Positions 32,501 through 44,679 are shown, counted from the stretch's first letter. The stretch is 64,000 bases of DNA from Chamaelirium japonicum (GCA_947650365.1 OX393549.1:37076598-37140597); one strand, 5' to 3'. The notes: generated by a model from the letters alone, not told the origin. A program made the numbers and translations.

Positions 32501-33948
32501 CCCAGCCTAATCCTCTGATCCGTCCGTGAATCTTGCACAACACAAACAGAAGGGGTGAAAGTGACAGTCAGGCCAGAGTCGCAAAGAGAACTGATAGAGA
32601 TCAGATTAATATTAAGGCGGGGGGCATGATGGACATGGGGTAGGGTCAGGCGACCAGAAGGGTCAGAGGTGGTAGTGATGGAGCCACATTGCGGAATAGG
32701 GACGAGAGTTCCATCCGCAGTGCGAACCTCCTGGTGGGTGGTAGTGGGAGAACAATCCGTGAGGACAATAGAGTCAAAGGTAAGGTGACAGGAGGCACCC
32801 GAATCGAAGATCCATGGAGTAGTAGTACCAGAGGTGGCAGACAAGCCGTGCGCAGTCGCGGAGCCGGTGGAGGCTAGGTGGCGAAGAAGGAGCTCCTCGA
32901 GGCGCTGAAGACGGTCCGGCTCAGGCGGAGAAGGCGCTGTAGTAGCAGTGGGGAGCGTCGAGGCCTCTACAGTTGCCGCTGTACCACCAAAGTGGCGGAA
33001 GGAAGACAAACCACGTCCACGGCTCCGTCCACCTCGACCGCCGCGTCGATCGTCGCGGGAAGTCGAAGCCCAGCGTGGAGCTCTCTCATCCGGACCCCAG
33101 TGGGGGTTGCGTGGAGGACGTGTAGGGCATTCACGCTTCATGTGGCCGGGCTCCTTGCAGTAGTGACAGAAGACAGCCTCATCGGAGAACCCGGCTGCCA
33201 GGACAGTGTCGGAGCTAGGAGCAAGTGGAGGAGGACGAGCGCCCTGAGTCTGAAGGCGGGTCTCTTCGTCGACCAAGGCGAGTAGAGCATCCTCTAGCCG
33301 AGGGAATGGCTCACAGTGCAGGAGCTGGGCAGCTATGAGAGCAAAGTCCGGTCGAAGCGCTGCCAGGAACTGGTGCAGGTGGCCCTCGTCGAGGTAGCGC
33401 TGGAAATCCCGGGAGCGGAGGCAGGCACACCGCTCCGGGATCAGTGAGTCCAGCTCATGCCAGTAGGCACTCATCTGACTGAAGAAGTCCTGAATGGTGC
33501 GCTCCCCCTGACGGGCAGACTGCGAGTCACAGATGAGCTGATGCCGGCGTGCGCCTCCGCGCGGGAGAAAACGGTCCCGGAGATACTCCCACATCGCGCG
33601 CGCTGTCGGAAGGCGGCCGATGGGAGCAAGGAGCGGACGAGCAACATAGTCCAGGAGGTACGCCCGGATGGCCTGATCGTGGCGGCGCCACGTAAGAGCA
33701 GCAACGGTGGTGGCCGTGGTAGCAGTCGCAGCAGAAGACGCTGCACTGCTGGTGACAGAGGAGGAACCGGAGTAGTCAGTGGGAGGAGGATCCTCGCCGG
33801 TGATGTGACCTCACAGATCACGACTGGAGAGCGCGGCCTCGACGGTGAGGGACCAGTCAGGCCAGTCGCTGGCCGATGACAACTGAAAGGTGACCGCTTT
33901 CAGCGGTGGAGAGATCGCAACGATGGACGGTACGGCTGGAGAAGCCAT
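29554..33948 (-). pseudogene. Copia B Gag-Pol polyprotein with one premature stop
   Basis: The frame from ATG 33948 to the stop at 29554 spans 1465 codons, interrupted once by TGA at 33811-33813 (codon 46, where copia C has TGG). From codon 119 onward 1346 residues are open. Order: gag; zinc knuckle CHYCKEPGHMKREC (about residue 261); protease PWIFDSGASCH (catalytic Asp about 382); integrase with LWHRRLGHIS...CTGCRLAKH (HHCC) and the HSDIWGP and FIDDYSR acidic sites; a long proline-rich linker; reverse transcriptase with KWIFKVKTRPDGS and YVDD (30490-30501); RNase H with YSDADWAGD and NEAEYRAM. Gene order PR-IN-RT-RH defines Ty1/copia. Without read-through or an alternative start, Gag is not made from this copy. 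Confidence 0.93.
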
Positions 33949-33954
33949 GGAGGA

Positions 33955-34490
33955 GGCTCAATAGAGGGAGGGGGAACCGGGAAGGGGTGGGAGGGCCGGT
34001 CGGGTGAAAGAGGGAGGGTCGGGGTGGAGGAAGGGGGCTGTAGGGGGTGTCGGGGGCTGTAGGGCTGAAGTAGGGCGTGGAGGAAGGTGGTTGGGGGCGG
34101 TAGGTGGGCGGAGGAGGGGGGTCGGGGGGTCGGGAGGGTGTCGGGGGGGGCTGTAGGGGGGTCGGAAGGCTGTAGGGGGGCCGGGAGGGTGTCGGGGGGG
34201 CGGTAGGAGGGCTGCAGGGGAGCAGTCGGGGGCTGTAGGGGGGCGGGAGGGTGTCGGTGGGGCTGTAGGGGGGTCGGGAGGCTGTAGGGGGGCCGGGAGG
34301 GTGTCGGGGGGGCGGTAGGAGGGCTGCAGGGGAGCAGTCGGGCGGTGGGAAGGGGGGGCCGGTGGAGGAGGGAGACCGGACGGGGTGGGTAGGCGGAAGG
34401 GGGGGTTTCGGGTGGCTGTCGGGCGGCGGGAAGGGGGGGCCGGTGGAGGAGAGGGGCCGGACGGGGTGAGCCGGTGGAGGAGGGAGGCCG
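33955..34490 (-). repeat. C-rich leader minisatellite of copia B
   Basis: The plus strand shows repeated GGGGCTGTAGGGGGGTCGGG and GGGAGGGTGTCGGGGG units. They fall between PBS and gag ATG, so the transcript is C-rich and the opposite strand G-quadruplex-prone. A 260-codon proline-rich frame (34682-33900) crosses it, starting inside the LTR. Confidence 0.8.
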
Positions 34491-34537
34491 GACGGGGAGT
34501 TGCAGCCGGAGGAGGAGGTCCGTCGTCGTCGGGAGAA

Positions 34538-34556
34538 CCCTAGAACTCTGATACCA
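34538..34556 (-). other. Primer binding site of copia B
   Basis: The minus strand reads TGGTATCAGAGTTCTAGGG; its first eleven bases match the initiator tRNA-Met complement. It directly abuts the LTR. Confidence 0.9.
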
Positions 34557-34687
34557 TGTTAGGAGATGACGGCTAGGGTTTGGAGAGGAATAGAATGCAT
34601 TTCCATTGAGGGACTCAAGCCCAATATATGTACATGTATCCGACCCGACTGTACAGTAAACCCGACCCATCTGTATGTACATTAACA
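34557..34687 (-). repeat. 5' LTR of copia B
   Basis: 131 bp; same as the left LTR apart from one extra T in the CATTTCC run. Confidence 0.95.
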
Positions 34688-34692
34688 GTTTT

Positions 34693-35068
34693 AATTGATT
34701 GGTAGGTATGCTTAATTACTTTTACACAACCCTTATGGATGTAAAGTCCGATAGCTTTATTGCTATTAAGTTTCATCTATCACTACTTCACCTGCCGAAT
34801 ATCTTCTATAACCAAATGTTAATGATCTCTTTGAATTGATGCTGACAAATTAAGACTTGGCAAGGAAAATAACATGAAAATTCTTCTTTATGGAATCTAA
34901 ACTTTTCCTCATTCTTTGTAGTAGACCAATTATTTTGTTTGATATGTTGGAGATGGCCCAGAATTGTTTCTATTTATTCTGTCATTTTGTCAGGTATAGG
35001 TTCTTATTTCTCTGTCTTGACCCCTACTAGGCTAGGGTGGTTGATAGTTCATGTTTACTTTGTAACAG
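34693..35068 (+). other. End of MYG1 intron 3, no gene seen
   Basis: Ordinary AT-rich intron leading to the exon 4 acceptor; it includes pyrimidine-rich tracts. Nothing else recognised. Confidence 0.7.
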
Positions 35069-35260
35069 GCAATTGATGCCGTTGACAATGGAGTCAATCA
35101 GTACGACACTGATCAGCCTCCAAAATATGTCAATAATACAAATTTGTCTTCAAGAGTTGGGCGCTTAAATCTGGACTGGATGGATCCTGATCAAACATCT
35201 GAAAATGAGAATGCAGCCTTTCAGAAGGCAATGTTGCTTGCTGGTGGTGAATTTCTGGAG
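35069..35260 (+). CDS. MYG1: MYG1 exon 4
   Basis: Acceptor GTAACAG, donor GAG|GTTAAT. The exon has 64 codons in phase 0. It starts AIDAVDNGVNQYDTDQPPKY and contains SSRVGRLNLDWMDPDQ and FQKAMLLAGGEFLE, all characteristic of the central MYG1 domain. It lies 376 bp beyond the end of copia B, so the insertion left the acceptor and branch region intact. Confidence 0.93.
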
Positions 35261-35426
35261 GTTAATATTTTCAGTTGGCCCTAATATTGGGAATTAATTT
35301 ATTTCTTTTGTTGTACCACAATGTTCCCAATAAAAGTTACCAATATATCCTCATCAATTGTTTCTTGGAGGATAAAAAAAGCTTTTCAAGTTATTGTACA
35401 TGATTTCAATCTTCACATTTTTCCAG

Positions 35427-35546
35427 AGCGTTCGGTTTCATGTCAGATCATGGTTACCAGCACGATCCATTATTATTGAGTGTCTAGCATCAAGAGGAAA
35501 TATTCATCCCAGTGGGGAAATCATGGTTTTGAATGGATTTTGTCCT
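35427..35546 (+). CDS. MYG1: MYG1 exon 5
   Basis: Acceptor TTTTTCCAG, donor CCT|GTAAGT (consensus). It has 40 codons in phase 0, with SVRFHVRSWLPARSI and HPSGEIMVLNGFCP. The short 166-bp intron 4 separates it from exon 4. Confidence 0.93.
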
Positions 35547-37139
35547 GTAAGTATGTCAAATTAATTATTCAACTGTTGAATCATAATTTTGCTTAGTAGC
35601 TACTCTTGATTTAAGCTTAAAACCTATGCCTTCTTATATCTGATCTGATTTTCTAAGTGCTACGTGCCAATTTCTTGAAGTTTGGAATGCCATACATTCT
35701 TATTTCTGATTTCAGCCTGTCTTATGTTTTTATATTTTGTTATATTTCCAAAAAAATTAAGTTTCTTGTATTACTCGTAGTGATTTGTGCAGTATTTCGC
35801 ATAGAAATATCTTTTGTATTACCTAACACCAACCTGATTAACCATATTCTGGTAACCTGCATATCCAAAAGGAAAAAGGTATTTGTAATTGGTTTATTAA
35901 ATGGAGATAAATATGTAACTCTCGATTTATAGAAGCACTTGTCCTCTTGGAGACTGCCTTGATGGATGAAGATCAGTTCATGCAGGAGTTGGCTTCTCTG
36001 GATCCCTTTGAAATTATCAGTGCACCTAGATATATACTGAATTGGTGGCACACTACATAATGATAGAGTTCTTGTTCTTCAAACTTTTTGAACAAAATGG
36101 AAGAAAGGGCACTCATGAGTTGCATGTTAAAGGATCGTTTGAGATTCTTTTTTGATAATGAGAGTTGTCTTGGGCAATGATATTCCATGATGACTGGTCA
36201 AGTTTCTACATACGGATGTACATATGGCATTATGGCAAAAACATCTACAATATATCTGCACCCGCCAGTGATGCGGTGACCTGCTGCTATAAGTTTTGTA
36301 ACTGATCATCGTAATAAGGAGCAATTCATTCTTAACTGTTTACCATTAATTCTACTAGTTGATGGGCTCATGAGTTACACATGCGCAAAACTTAATGGTT
36401 CAGAATCTGCAAGTGATATTGTCTACTGTTAACAAATTGTTATGGCTCAGTGGTTTTTTTCTGAAGAAACATTGTGATGAGACAGTTGATGCAGCAAATG
36501 TGATATATATCAAGGGTTCCATATCACCTCTACATCCTATTGTATATATTTCATAGCTACCAACTGAAGCTCATAAAGGCTTCTGCTTTGTTCATCTGAT
36601 TGAGCTACCTATAATAAAAAGTCTGATAGGGAACACAAGTGCAGAATTTGACATCAGCTAGATGCTAATGTTTCATCATCATCGTCGACATCCAAGTCTA
36701 CATACCATTAGAGATGGAGTTTACTATTAGGAAGGTAGACAAAAAATTTCTGACCAACGTCAACCCTCTAAGATTGTTACTGAAAATCTGGTTGAGACTC
36801 CTGTAATAAAAAGTCTTATATTGAACGCTACAAGTACAAAATTGACATGTGAAAGATTATAATGTTTTGTCATCATCATCATCATCACCACAAAAAATTT
36901 CTGTATGGTTGTCACCTGACATCAACCATCCAAGATTGGTGTTTAAAACCTGCCTAGGATAACATGACATGAGAGGGGAATGCCAGGAAACCTAGAAATG
37001 GCATTGTTACACATCGTAAGCTCACACAACCAAGGAGCAATTAAAAGTAATAAATAATAAATAATAAAGTAAAAGACTAAAACAAAATAAAATGTACACA
37101 CCATCATCTCATGTCCTATACCAACATGGCAACATGAAA
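35547..37139. other. Start of MYG1 intron 5, no gene seen
   Basis: AT-rich intronic DNA. Several short phrases recur (for example ATGTTTCATCATCATCGTCG and ATGTTTTGTCATCATCATC), suggesting decayed repeats. No coding motif. Confidence 0.5.
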
Positions 37140-37600
37140 GCTTGTCTTCTATTTTTACAAAAAAACACATTCCTCTATTTGGGATCAGCTTTATAGTATT
37201 CTTTGCCAATCATTCATGTTACGTGCAATCTCTGTTGTCTAAGCAAGTTTTTCATATTTTTTCTGATAACTTCCTTCAATGCATTTTAGGTCTTCCCATC
37301 TTTCTTGATCCCTCTGCAATAATTCTAGATCGTCTCCTTACCAACTTTGGCTTTTTCCTTCATTGCACATCTGTTTTCCATTAATTTGTCCTCAATTGGT
37401 GCAACTCCTACTCTGACTCTAATATATTCATTTCCTATCCTATTCCTCTTAGTTTTACCACACACTCACCTCATTTTTCTCATCTTTTCTATGCTCATCC
37501 TTTATGCTTGCGCTCTCTTTGTGGTCGAACATTCTGTGCCATACAATATTGGTCCGTAATTTACTTTTGAAGTTTTAACATGATGCATCTATCAATAACA
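37140..37600 (-). pseudogene. RTE-type LINE 3' end remnant
   Basis: Minus-strand pieces read ILYGTECST, then MRKMR and a CGKTKRN-like stretch, then RIGNEYIRVRVGVAPIE. This corresponds to the conserved C-terminal tail of plant RTE-clade ORF2 proteins (GxKxRNExIRxxVGVAPI pattern). Stops and frameshifts interrupt it. Recognition is from memory of the family, so moderate confidence. Confidence 0.6.
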
Positions 37601-40411
37601 CCTCTGAAACTCTTCTCCACATCATCCAACTAGCCCTAGTAATGTTGATTATTGCCTTATCAATCTCCTATTCTTTTGAATAATAGATCCCATCTATCTA
37701 AAACAAGCACATTATTGTAATACTTGGCCATTAGTTGTAAATATGGCATCAGTATCAATACTATTTCTATTAAAATTATCAAAGATACTTGTATATAGTC
37801 CTTGTATAGACTAGTGTTGGATCATACTCATATACTTGTATATGGAGTCACACCACTGTTGTATACATATATTGGGTTATTGCCCCTCATGGAATATATT
37901 TCATTATATTCCAACCCCTAAAATTAAAACGAAGCTTCTCTTGTGCATCACGTAGGATTCCTTGAGATATCTCCATCAAGAAGCCTTTCTCTGATTACCC
38001 TCGATCCAGATTTGGTGTCATTTCTGATCTCACAATTGTCCCCGATCTCAATCCGTCCTCAAGGTCTCATTACCGGCACTAGATCCCTTGAGCATCCAAT
38101 CTGACGACTCCTCCAGCTTCAGTTTCCTTCGAGTATCGATCCATCAATCTTATATCGCATCAACATTTGACAAGCCGGAGCATCCTCTTCAGGTAAGAGA
38201 TCCATTGTTGAGCATCCTATTCAGCGAGAGCATTTTGCATCCTCTTCAATAGGAGCCAGAGCATCCTCTTCAGTGGGAACATCCCATTCATTGACTCATC
38301 TTTAGCCACTGCCCTGATCTACATTTATTGCTGCTACTGCTTATCAGCCCCGATCTTTGAGCGTCGTGCTTCTCCAGCTGCCTCAATCTATGATATGAGC
38401 ATCCCAACGGCTGCATGTCCACCAAGCAAGGTTTTAAATGTCGATTTCCAAGTTGGTTTCGATTAGTCAAAAAAAGAAAATTTGTCGGATTTCAATTAAA
38501 TGTCGATGGAAATTTTGTATTTTTTAAGGAAAGATTTCGGTGGAAATTCATCGAATTTTTGTCAAATTTCGATCAATTCCAATTCAAATGTCAGTAAAAT
38601 ATTATGTATTATGAAAAAAAATCAAAATTGAGGAATAATGTAATTTCTCACTGATAAAGATGAGTTTTGTTTTACTAAAAAAGACAAAATTTTCAGTGAA
38701 ATTATCTGGAAAAGATAGAATGTTGGATTTTGGTCAAATGTTGGTCATATTAGCCGACATTTCGTAATGTTGGACGGAAGTTTGGTACTATTAAAATTTT
38801 GGTCAATTTCTATGTCGAACCCTTAAAAAAAATACATATTTCGATGATTTCATAGGAAATGTCGACAGTTGATTCCATGCACCAAGCTGAGCATCCCCAA
38901 ATGTCGATCTCTGAGTTGAGCATCTCCATTGCGATCGCTCCATCGTTGTTTTTTGATGAACCTGGTATCATGCTACAGATCTGATCATAGATAAGCTCTT
39001 TTGGTGCTTGTTTTGTGCTGTGTACAAACTTCACAACAACTGTTCGACATGTCCTGTGAGAGGCCAGTGATCGTTTGTTGTGATCAATTGTTTGATTAGT
39101 CGCACTTTTTGACTCTTTGTGCCTCTTGATGCTCATCGTCGTGTGCATTGTGAATCGCATCATTGTGCATCACATCGCCTAGCACTCTGTATGCTCACGC
39201 ACACTTCTTGCATATCGCACAGTCCGTAAGCTTGAATCTTCTCCAGCATGGTTTGACAATCTTAGCCTTCTGGCACCCTGTATGCCTGAGACTTTTTGTT
39301 GGCAATCATATCGAACTCTCCAGTGCGGGAAACTAGATTGTTTGGTTTGTCACTATTCGTGCACTCCTGTTCGGTCATAACATGTGGAGGCACATTGGTG
39401 GTACAAATCTAGATCCTTCAGAGTCTCATTCCAGCTTTATTGTCACCGTGTTTGGAGCATCATCCACAGTTGATACGAGTCATACGACTCAATGACATCG
39501 GATTGATCAGAGGATTTGTTCCTATCTGATATGTCAGTTGACCCTATTTTGTGTCCTTATATCGCTAGCTTTCTGAGACCTCGCAATATATGGCAGTACC
39601 TTCTCACTCTCATCGCATAGTCCAAGGGAGCTCATGAGTACTAGTTGCTCAGTGACTGTCACAATGTAAAACAGGGTAAACGCTCCATTAAGGAGTTTTA
39701 ATCACTGCGCTTTTGTCACTTGTGCAAGCTTTAGGCTATGGACCCAACGCTTCACCAGTTCACTTGTGCAAGCTTGGGGCCTGAGTTCGATCATTTTTGA
39801 GGAAATTTTAACCCCCCCCCCCCACATACAGCCACCCACCCTAAACCCAAACCCAAATTCATATATGATATTCGGACGGAATGGGGGTATGCATATATAC
39901 CAAATACCATACAGTAATGGGGGTGTAAGTCAACCCCCCTCCTCCCTAGATTCCAAGGAAAAAAAGACAAAAACCCAAAAAGGAAGGAACTCTTAGCATA
40001 AATTTATTTGTTTATGCTCATTTCTTCAGGCCCAGCACAATACTCCAAAAATGATATATGGAAAAAGGACAGTCAAGTCCTTTGATGGAAATTAAATATT
40101 TGATATGATAAAAGGGAATTATTATTTGCACCTATAGAAACTTTAAGTATGCCCAACTTAAAATTGAAAATATACATAGCATGTCCTTTTGGCCCCTATT
40201 TTCTTTTGGGTTCATTCTCTATGTGCCCCAACAGTGCACTTTCCCATTTTGAAAAAATTCTACGTACCCTTAACAGTGCAGTCCGCTTACACTATCGGTG
40301 CTCGTGCATCCTGCTGCCATCACTTGTTCCTGCTCATATCAACATCATTATCTCCTTCCTCCATCCTCCTCCTACCTCTTCCTCATTCCTCCTACCTTCA
40401 AAATCCTTTAT
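37601..40411. other. Intron 5 filler, no gene seen
   Basis: No coding motif recognised. A possible copia-like LTR start TGTTGGATCATACTC lies at about 37824. At 38430-38830 there is a stretch of TTTCGAT/AAATTTC repeats resembling the terminal region of the element beginning at about 62071. A poly-C run is at 39812-39823. Confidence 0.4.
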
Positions 40412-41480
40412 TTACAGAAGCTCTAATAGAAAATCCCAACTGATCTTATCAAAAGCCTTATTGAAATCCAATTTTAGCTTTAAGCCTTCGCCGCCGGTCT
40501 CTTTTAAATAAAAAATCATCTCTTGCGCAGCTGCGACACTATCAAGAATTAAGCGACCTCTGATGAAGGCAGATTGAGAGGAAGAAACAAACAATCCCAA
40601 GCAAAAGCTTAGCCTATTGGCTAAGGCATTAGAAACAATTTTGTAAAGGCAGTTCACCAAGTTTATAGGTCGATAATCAGAAAGACGAACGTTTAGGCAA
40701 AAGAATAGTCCATGAGTAATTAAAGTTATGCAAACACACTCTACCGTGGAAGAAGTCATAAGGAAGCCTGCAAAGGTCTTGCTTGATGACATCCCAAAAG
40801 ATCTGGAAGAAAGCCTTCGGGAAGCCATCCGGTCCTAGCGCTCTATTTGCCTTGGAATAAAAGATTGCTCACCTGAACTCTTCCTCCGAAAAATCTGCAT
40901 CCAGGTCTATTACCGGCTGAATCTTCAGGAAGTCTAGACCGGCCCAATCGATCTCAAAAGGAGGTGGCAGGCACCTCGCAAAATTTCCTTTGAAGAAAGC
41001 AGTGGTCTCCTCCAGGATCTCTGCTGGAAGAAACAACTCGATCTTCAAGCCATAGAGATGCCACAAAATTTTTTTTCCTCCTACCATTAGCGACCTTATG
41101 GAAGTAAGTCGTGTTCAAGACTTCAAGTCACCAAGCTTCACCCACTGTAACTGGACCTTTGTCTCCACATCACCTCTTCTCTCCCTAGGATTCCTTTCAG
41201 CTCATCATTTTGATTGCCCAATGAGGTGTCTCAGCATCAGAAAGCTGTGAGACTCCGCCCTAACTTCCAAGGCCTGGATAGTTGAAAGGCTGAGAGAAAC
41301 TTTTTTCTTATTCACATTTCCAAATATCTGAGAACTCCAGGATTGCATCTTCTTTTTCAGAAATCTTAGTTTGCTTGTGAAGTTTAAAGCTGAATTATTG
41401 AGCTCTCCTGACTCTACCCACCAACCCGCTACTAGGCAATGGAAGTCTTCATGCAAAGTCCACATCAATTCAAGACAATG
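40412..41480 (-). pseudogene. LINE ORF2 fragment: linker and start of reverse transcriptase
   Basis: The minus strand carries SSQIFGNVNKKKVSL (endonuclease-RT linker, about 41340), FFKGNFARCLPPPFE, and then RT motifs RLSDYRPINLVNCLYKIVSN, SQSAFIRGRLILDS and LKLDFNKAFDKISWDFL. These are non-LTR retrotransposon RT domains up to motif A. The catalytic FADD-type motif and the whole 3' half are missing, and frameshifts separate the pieces. Confidence 0.82.
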
Positions 41481-42560
41481 TTTTTATGGAGTTGTAGTTG
41501 GACAATGTGTTAAAGAGCATAAAAGCCTCTCCAACCGTTCTAATTACTTCATACCTTTTCTTTGAAGGTATCATCCTAGCTGGCCAAGTCGACCATAAGT
41601 GAGCTGATCAAGACTGCTACACTACCAACACCCAGAGATCAAAATGCCTTTTCTTATGTGATACTAGTTGATCCAATTCACCCTGTTTTAAGTCTGTCTG
41701 ATGCATGAAAAATCTAAACCGATCAACATAATGTAACATGATTTAGGTGGAATAACCAGATAAATCAGCTACAATGAGTCAGTGGTAGGTAGTTTTCTGA
41801 TTCGTTTAACAAATGTTGGATTTCAAACTAGATCAGGAAATCTATACACAAATTAAGTATGGGTTCTGTCAATATTCCTTTTTTTGCCCAAAAAGCCCAA
41901 CATTTAGGAAAATTATATTGGTAACATGTTTGAATCAATTTTTATGAGTTTGTTTCAATTGATGTGTGTACTCCTACACTGATAAATGAAGAATGGAGTG
42001 CGATGCTTGTTTCCACTAATAATGCCATTTCTGCAGCTTCATTGTGCCAAGAGTGTCATTACAAATGGTGTCCCTCAATGTGTTTAACGCTTACTCATTT
42101 TCCTGTCAAGGTCAGGTAGATCAGAATACAATGCCGCGAACATTAAGCAAGAGTTTGGTAAAGATGATTGTAAATTCCTATGCACATTAGAGTACCCAAC
42201 TAGGGATAATATGGGCCTATGCCTTGTGTCCGTAAAGATCAAGGATATAAATGAACTCCTCATTCTGCTCAAGGAACCTCAATAAGGTTCCTTTTTTGTT
42301 AAGGCCTTTTTCCGGGAGACAACTCTGAAATCCTTAGTTGTTGTGTCAAATCGATTCTGACACATTAAGATTTAAGAGTATGACTTGCGTATCCTTGCGC
42401 ATATTCTTTTCAGTTCTGTGATAGCCTATTCATTTCCATTGTAGGGTCGTTCTTCAATCATCATCATCTTTGTTAATTTTCTTAGTTAGTATCCGAAGTC
42501 AATGATATACACGAGAGACGTTAGCTTATGGAACCTTTGAGTTCCTCTCTAATACACATT
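41481..42560. other. Intron 5 filler, no gene seen
   Basis: No coding or repeat structure recognised; AT-rich. Confidence 0.5.
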
Positions 42561-42716
42561 TTTTAATGCTGCCATTATTTTAAAACTCGCCAAATGGACT
42601 CAAACCTTAGTTGAATCGACTCGACTCTGCTGGGGACTCACCCATCTACTCAGCCCGGTAACAAGTTGGTCCAAATCTTGGTCGACTCAATCCAAAACTC
42701 GCCTAATTTATATTTT

Positions 42717-43087
42717 TGACCCAGCAAATTTTGACCCAGCAAATAACCCAGCACCCTTTGATGCATCTAGAGGTTTTAGAATGGGCTGATTTTTTGTACA
42801 CATGTTGTCTATGGTGTATTGATCATCCTCACAAAAAATCAGCTCATTCTAAAACCTCTAGGTGGATCAAATGCGCTCTTCAAGTCAACGGTTAAAATTG
42901 ACAGTCAAAAACCGTTGATTTGAAGAACGCATTTGATGCACCTAGAGGTTTTAGAATGGGCTGATTTTTTGTGAGGATGATCAACATATCATAGACAACA
43001 TGTCTACAAAAAATCAGCCCATTCTAAAACCTCTAGGTGCATCAAAGGGCGTTGGGTTATTGTTGTGTCAAAATTTGCTAGGTCAGC
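42717..43087. repeat. Foldback (palindromic) element 1, about 177-bp arms
   Basis: Arms 42717-42893 and 42910-43087 are near-perfect inverted copies separated by 16 bp. Each arm is itself partly palindromic: AGGTTTTAGAATGGGCTGAT and its complement recur four times in all. It could form a very long hairpin RNA or cruciform. It has no coding capacity and probably is a MITE-class foldback. Confidence 0.85.
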
Positions 43088-43097
43088 CGATCCTGAC

Positions 43098-43216
<119 letters not shown>

Positions 43217-43548
43217 AATGTTGCAGTGAGTTGTGAGCTGCGGTTTTAGAAAGTGAGCTGCGGGTATTTTCAATGCCCTAGAAGTTTTGGAATTTGATGA
43301 AATTTGGTGAGGGTGTTGTCTAGGGTTAGATGATCATCCTCACCAATTTAACGGTGACTGCGGACAGCAGATTTTGCTTCGACCATTTGACCCCTCTAGA
43401 AGTTTTGGAATTTGATGAAAATTGGTGTGGATGATCATCTTACCCTAGACAACACTCTCACCAAATTTCATCAAATTCCAAAACTGCTAGGGGGGTCAAA
43501 ATACGCGCAGCTCATTTTCTCCTACCGCAGCTCACAGCTCAACGTAAC
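43217..43548. repeat. Foldback element 2, about 120-bp arms
   Basis: Arm 43217-43344 pairs with 43434-43548: GAGCTGCGG...AGTTTTGGAATTTGATGAAA and its inverted complement. The middle holds an extra partial copy of the same sequence. Element 2 has (AT)n on its left and (CT)n(AT)n on its right. Confidence 0.85.
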
Positions 43549-43552
43549 AGCC

Positions 43553-43622
<70 letters not shown>
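43553..43622. repeat. (CT)n(AT)n compound microsatellite
   Basis: CT repeats 43553-43576 run into AT repeats 43577-43622, directly right of foldback element 2. Confidence 0.97.
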
Positions 43623-43625
<3 letters not shown>

Positions 43626-43739
43626 TTACATATTATATACACCAAGTTTTAGGTCACTACTCAGTAGAGTTTTGACCTAGTGTACTCAACTCGGCAAGTT
43701 TTCAAGTCGAGCTGAATTTTTGGTTTTAAACACTAGTTG

Positions 43740-44674
43740 CTAGTTGCTACTTTGTCAATATCCATTTTTCTAATTGCTAATAAAAAGTCTGCAAATGCAT
43801 GTGGTGTTGTGAGTTGTGACAATGACCTTTAGGTGACAACAAAAAGGGATCAAGATTTATATCGAGAACCCATTGAATGGTACAAAGGCTGGTTGAGGAA
43901 TGTATAATCCTATAGACATCAGGAAAGAAAAACAGCCTGGTATTCCTCTCTAGTGCGATCATGCTTGCATATCTAGTGCTACGGAGATCCTCATGATTCA
44001 AGGTATATAGTTGATGCTTTAGAACAGCATAAAACAAGCCTTATAGCACAACTCTGCAAGAAGCGTCCATTGTAGGATTAAATGAGCAAAACTTTTTATG
44101 ATAAAATGACCATCAAATGTCAAACTCTCGTGCAATGTGCCTATAATCCCGCTATATGTAATTTGACAAGGGGTTAATGAGAGAAGGGGTGTAATCATGA
44201 CGATGACGTTGACACATACTAGCGGTGTTTAAAGTTGAAGTAAAATTAAGATCCTGTGGTTACACAACTTTTGGTGTAATTATTCTCTTTACCCAACATC
44301 ACAATATCAGTAAAAATTTTAACTACTTAATATCATGCCTCATGATCCTTCTTCGCAATAAATTTAAGCCTTCTCAATCTTTGTCTCCACCTTTTTTCAT
44401 GTAATTTGAAGTCCAACTCTCCTCCTTTCCCGTTATATTTGAACCAGTGATCTCAGTGGTCTATTCTCTGGTTTTCTTTGCATGTGCTAGTACTATTCCA
44501 AGTTCCAACTAAGTTTCATAACCTTATTCTCCACTGGTACAACCTTTAGGCTTTAGTTTTCTCATTTCAGACTGTATCCTTTCTAGTTTATCACAATCTC
44601 GCCTTCTCATATTCAACCTTCACTCGTGTACTTTCTGACATTCTGATCCACAACATATCTGTGCTGGCAATAAT
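43740..44674. other. Intron 5 filler, no gene seen
   Basis: AT-rich; nothing recognised between the foldback cluster and copia C. Confidence 0.5.
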
Positions 44675-44679
44675 CTTAT

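Larger units (their letters stand above)
29411..34687 (-). mobile_element. Copia B, young near-intact copy (5277 bp)
   Basis: LTRs 29411-29540 and 34557-34687 are flanked by identical GTTTT duplications (29406-29410, 34688-34692). The LTRs differ by one base in length (CATTCC versus CATTTCC) and otherwise appear identical, so insertion is recent. Polypurine tract GAGGGGGAG (minus sense, 29541-29549) adjoins the left LTR and the PBS (34538-34556) adjoins the right LTR with no gap. The polyprotein frame is broken by a single stop. Confidence 0.95.

Noticed and set aside
37824..38420. Solo copia LTR starting TGTTGGATC
   Set aside because: I could not find a convincing right terminus or target duplication.
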